NCBI GenBank assembly: GCA_003551865.1
Contig: PUNU01000262.1
Location: forward strand, 1 to 14,584
Length of the DNA: 14,584 nt
Direction: 5' to 3'
Origin: Syntrophomonadaceae bacterium
GTDB lineage: Bacteria; Bacillota_D; Dethiobacteria; DTU022
The notes below the pieces were generated by a model, which saw nothing but the letters and a program-made list of their open reading frames with translations, was not told where the DNA came from and did no database searches. The position numbers and the translations under genes were made by a program. The stretch's first letter is position 1. Every line of letters starts with the position of its first letter. Below, piece by piece: positions 14,508 through 14,584 of this stretch.

Positions 14508-14584
14508 TGCCATGGGGACGGTTCGAGCGTTCCTGAGCGTAGCGAAGGCCGAAGGGAAAACGATGGAACCGTCCCCTATGGCAT
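14508..14584. repeat. REP-like inverted-repeat element at the right edge
   Basis: The left arm TGCCATGGGGACGGTTC (14508-14524) and right arm GAACCGTCCCC-T-ATGGCA (14566-14583) are inverted copies, 11 bp perfect plus 6 bp after a one-base insertion. They enclose about 41 bases containing CCTGAGCGTAGCGAAGG. This looks like a mobilised intergenic palindrome of the kind often linked to REP-associated (Y1) transposases. No transposase is in the window. The element ends at the window edge, so its true end is not certain. It lies upstream of mfd. Confidence 0.6.

Noticed and set aside
14514..14532. LexA/SOS box upstream of mfd (GTTCGAGCGTTC)
   Set aside because: The two GTTC units are direct rather than inverted, unlike the GAAC-N4-GTTC operator, and they belong to the REP-like element.

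Overview
The window looks like a chromosomal housekeeping region from a Gram-positive, Clostridia-like member of the Bacillota with roughly half G+C. This rests on gene order: read on the minus strand it is mfd, MurJ/SpoVB-type flippase, MazG fusion (YabN type), HU, DivIC/FtsB-type protein, S1-domain protein (YabR type), tilS, hpt, ftsH. That is the backbone of the mfd-to-ftsH cluster known from Bacillus subtilis and Clostridia. I cannot name genus or species. Six of eleven genes appear to start with a non-AUG codon.

Layout. 1-228: no convincing gene; a foldable, C/G-rich stretch plus a partial copy of a repeat. 229-1191 (-): P1-family (DmpA/NylC-like) self-processing hydrolase. 1229-2068 (+): amidohydrolase of the COG2159 type, divergent from the peptidase and convergent with ftsH. 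2099-14427 (-): the nine-gene cluster. 14428-14584: no gene; a short leader for mfd and a REP-like inverted repeat at the edge, related to the partial copy near position 110.

Visible signals split the cluster into units. mfd, the flippase gene (with its own extended -10), mazG and hup run to a strong intrinsic terminator at 7260-7293. The divIC-like gene follows. The S1 gene has a near-perfect sigma-A promoter (TTGACA, 16 bp, TATAAT) overlapping the divIC stop codon, a 17-bp palindrome next to the -10, a strong Shine-Dalgarno and apparently an AUU start codon, and ends at a terminator at 6264-6288. tilS, hpt and ftsH follow, ending at a terminator that almost touches the ftsH stop codon.

The genes cover transcription-coupled repair (Mfd), envelope building and division (flippase, DivIC-like), nucleotide clean-up (MazG), nucleoid structure (HU), RNA binding (S1 protein), tRNA-Ile modification (TilS), purine salvage (Hpt) and membrane proteolysis (FtsH). 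The sporulation genes that sit among these in B. subtilis (spoVT, yabP, yabQ, spoIIE) and the S4-domain gene yabO/rqcP are absent, which hints at a non-sporulating or rearranged lineage. I saw no tRNA, rRNA, CRISPR array or intact transposase. The most unusual signal is the control region and AUU start of the S1-domain gene.
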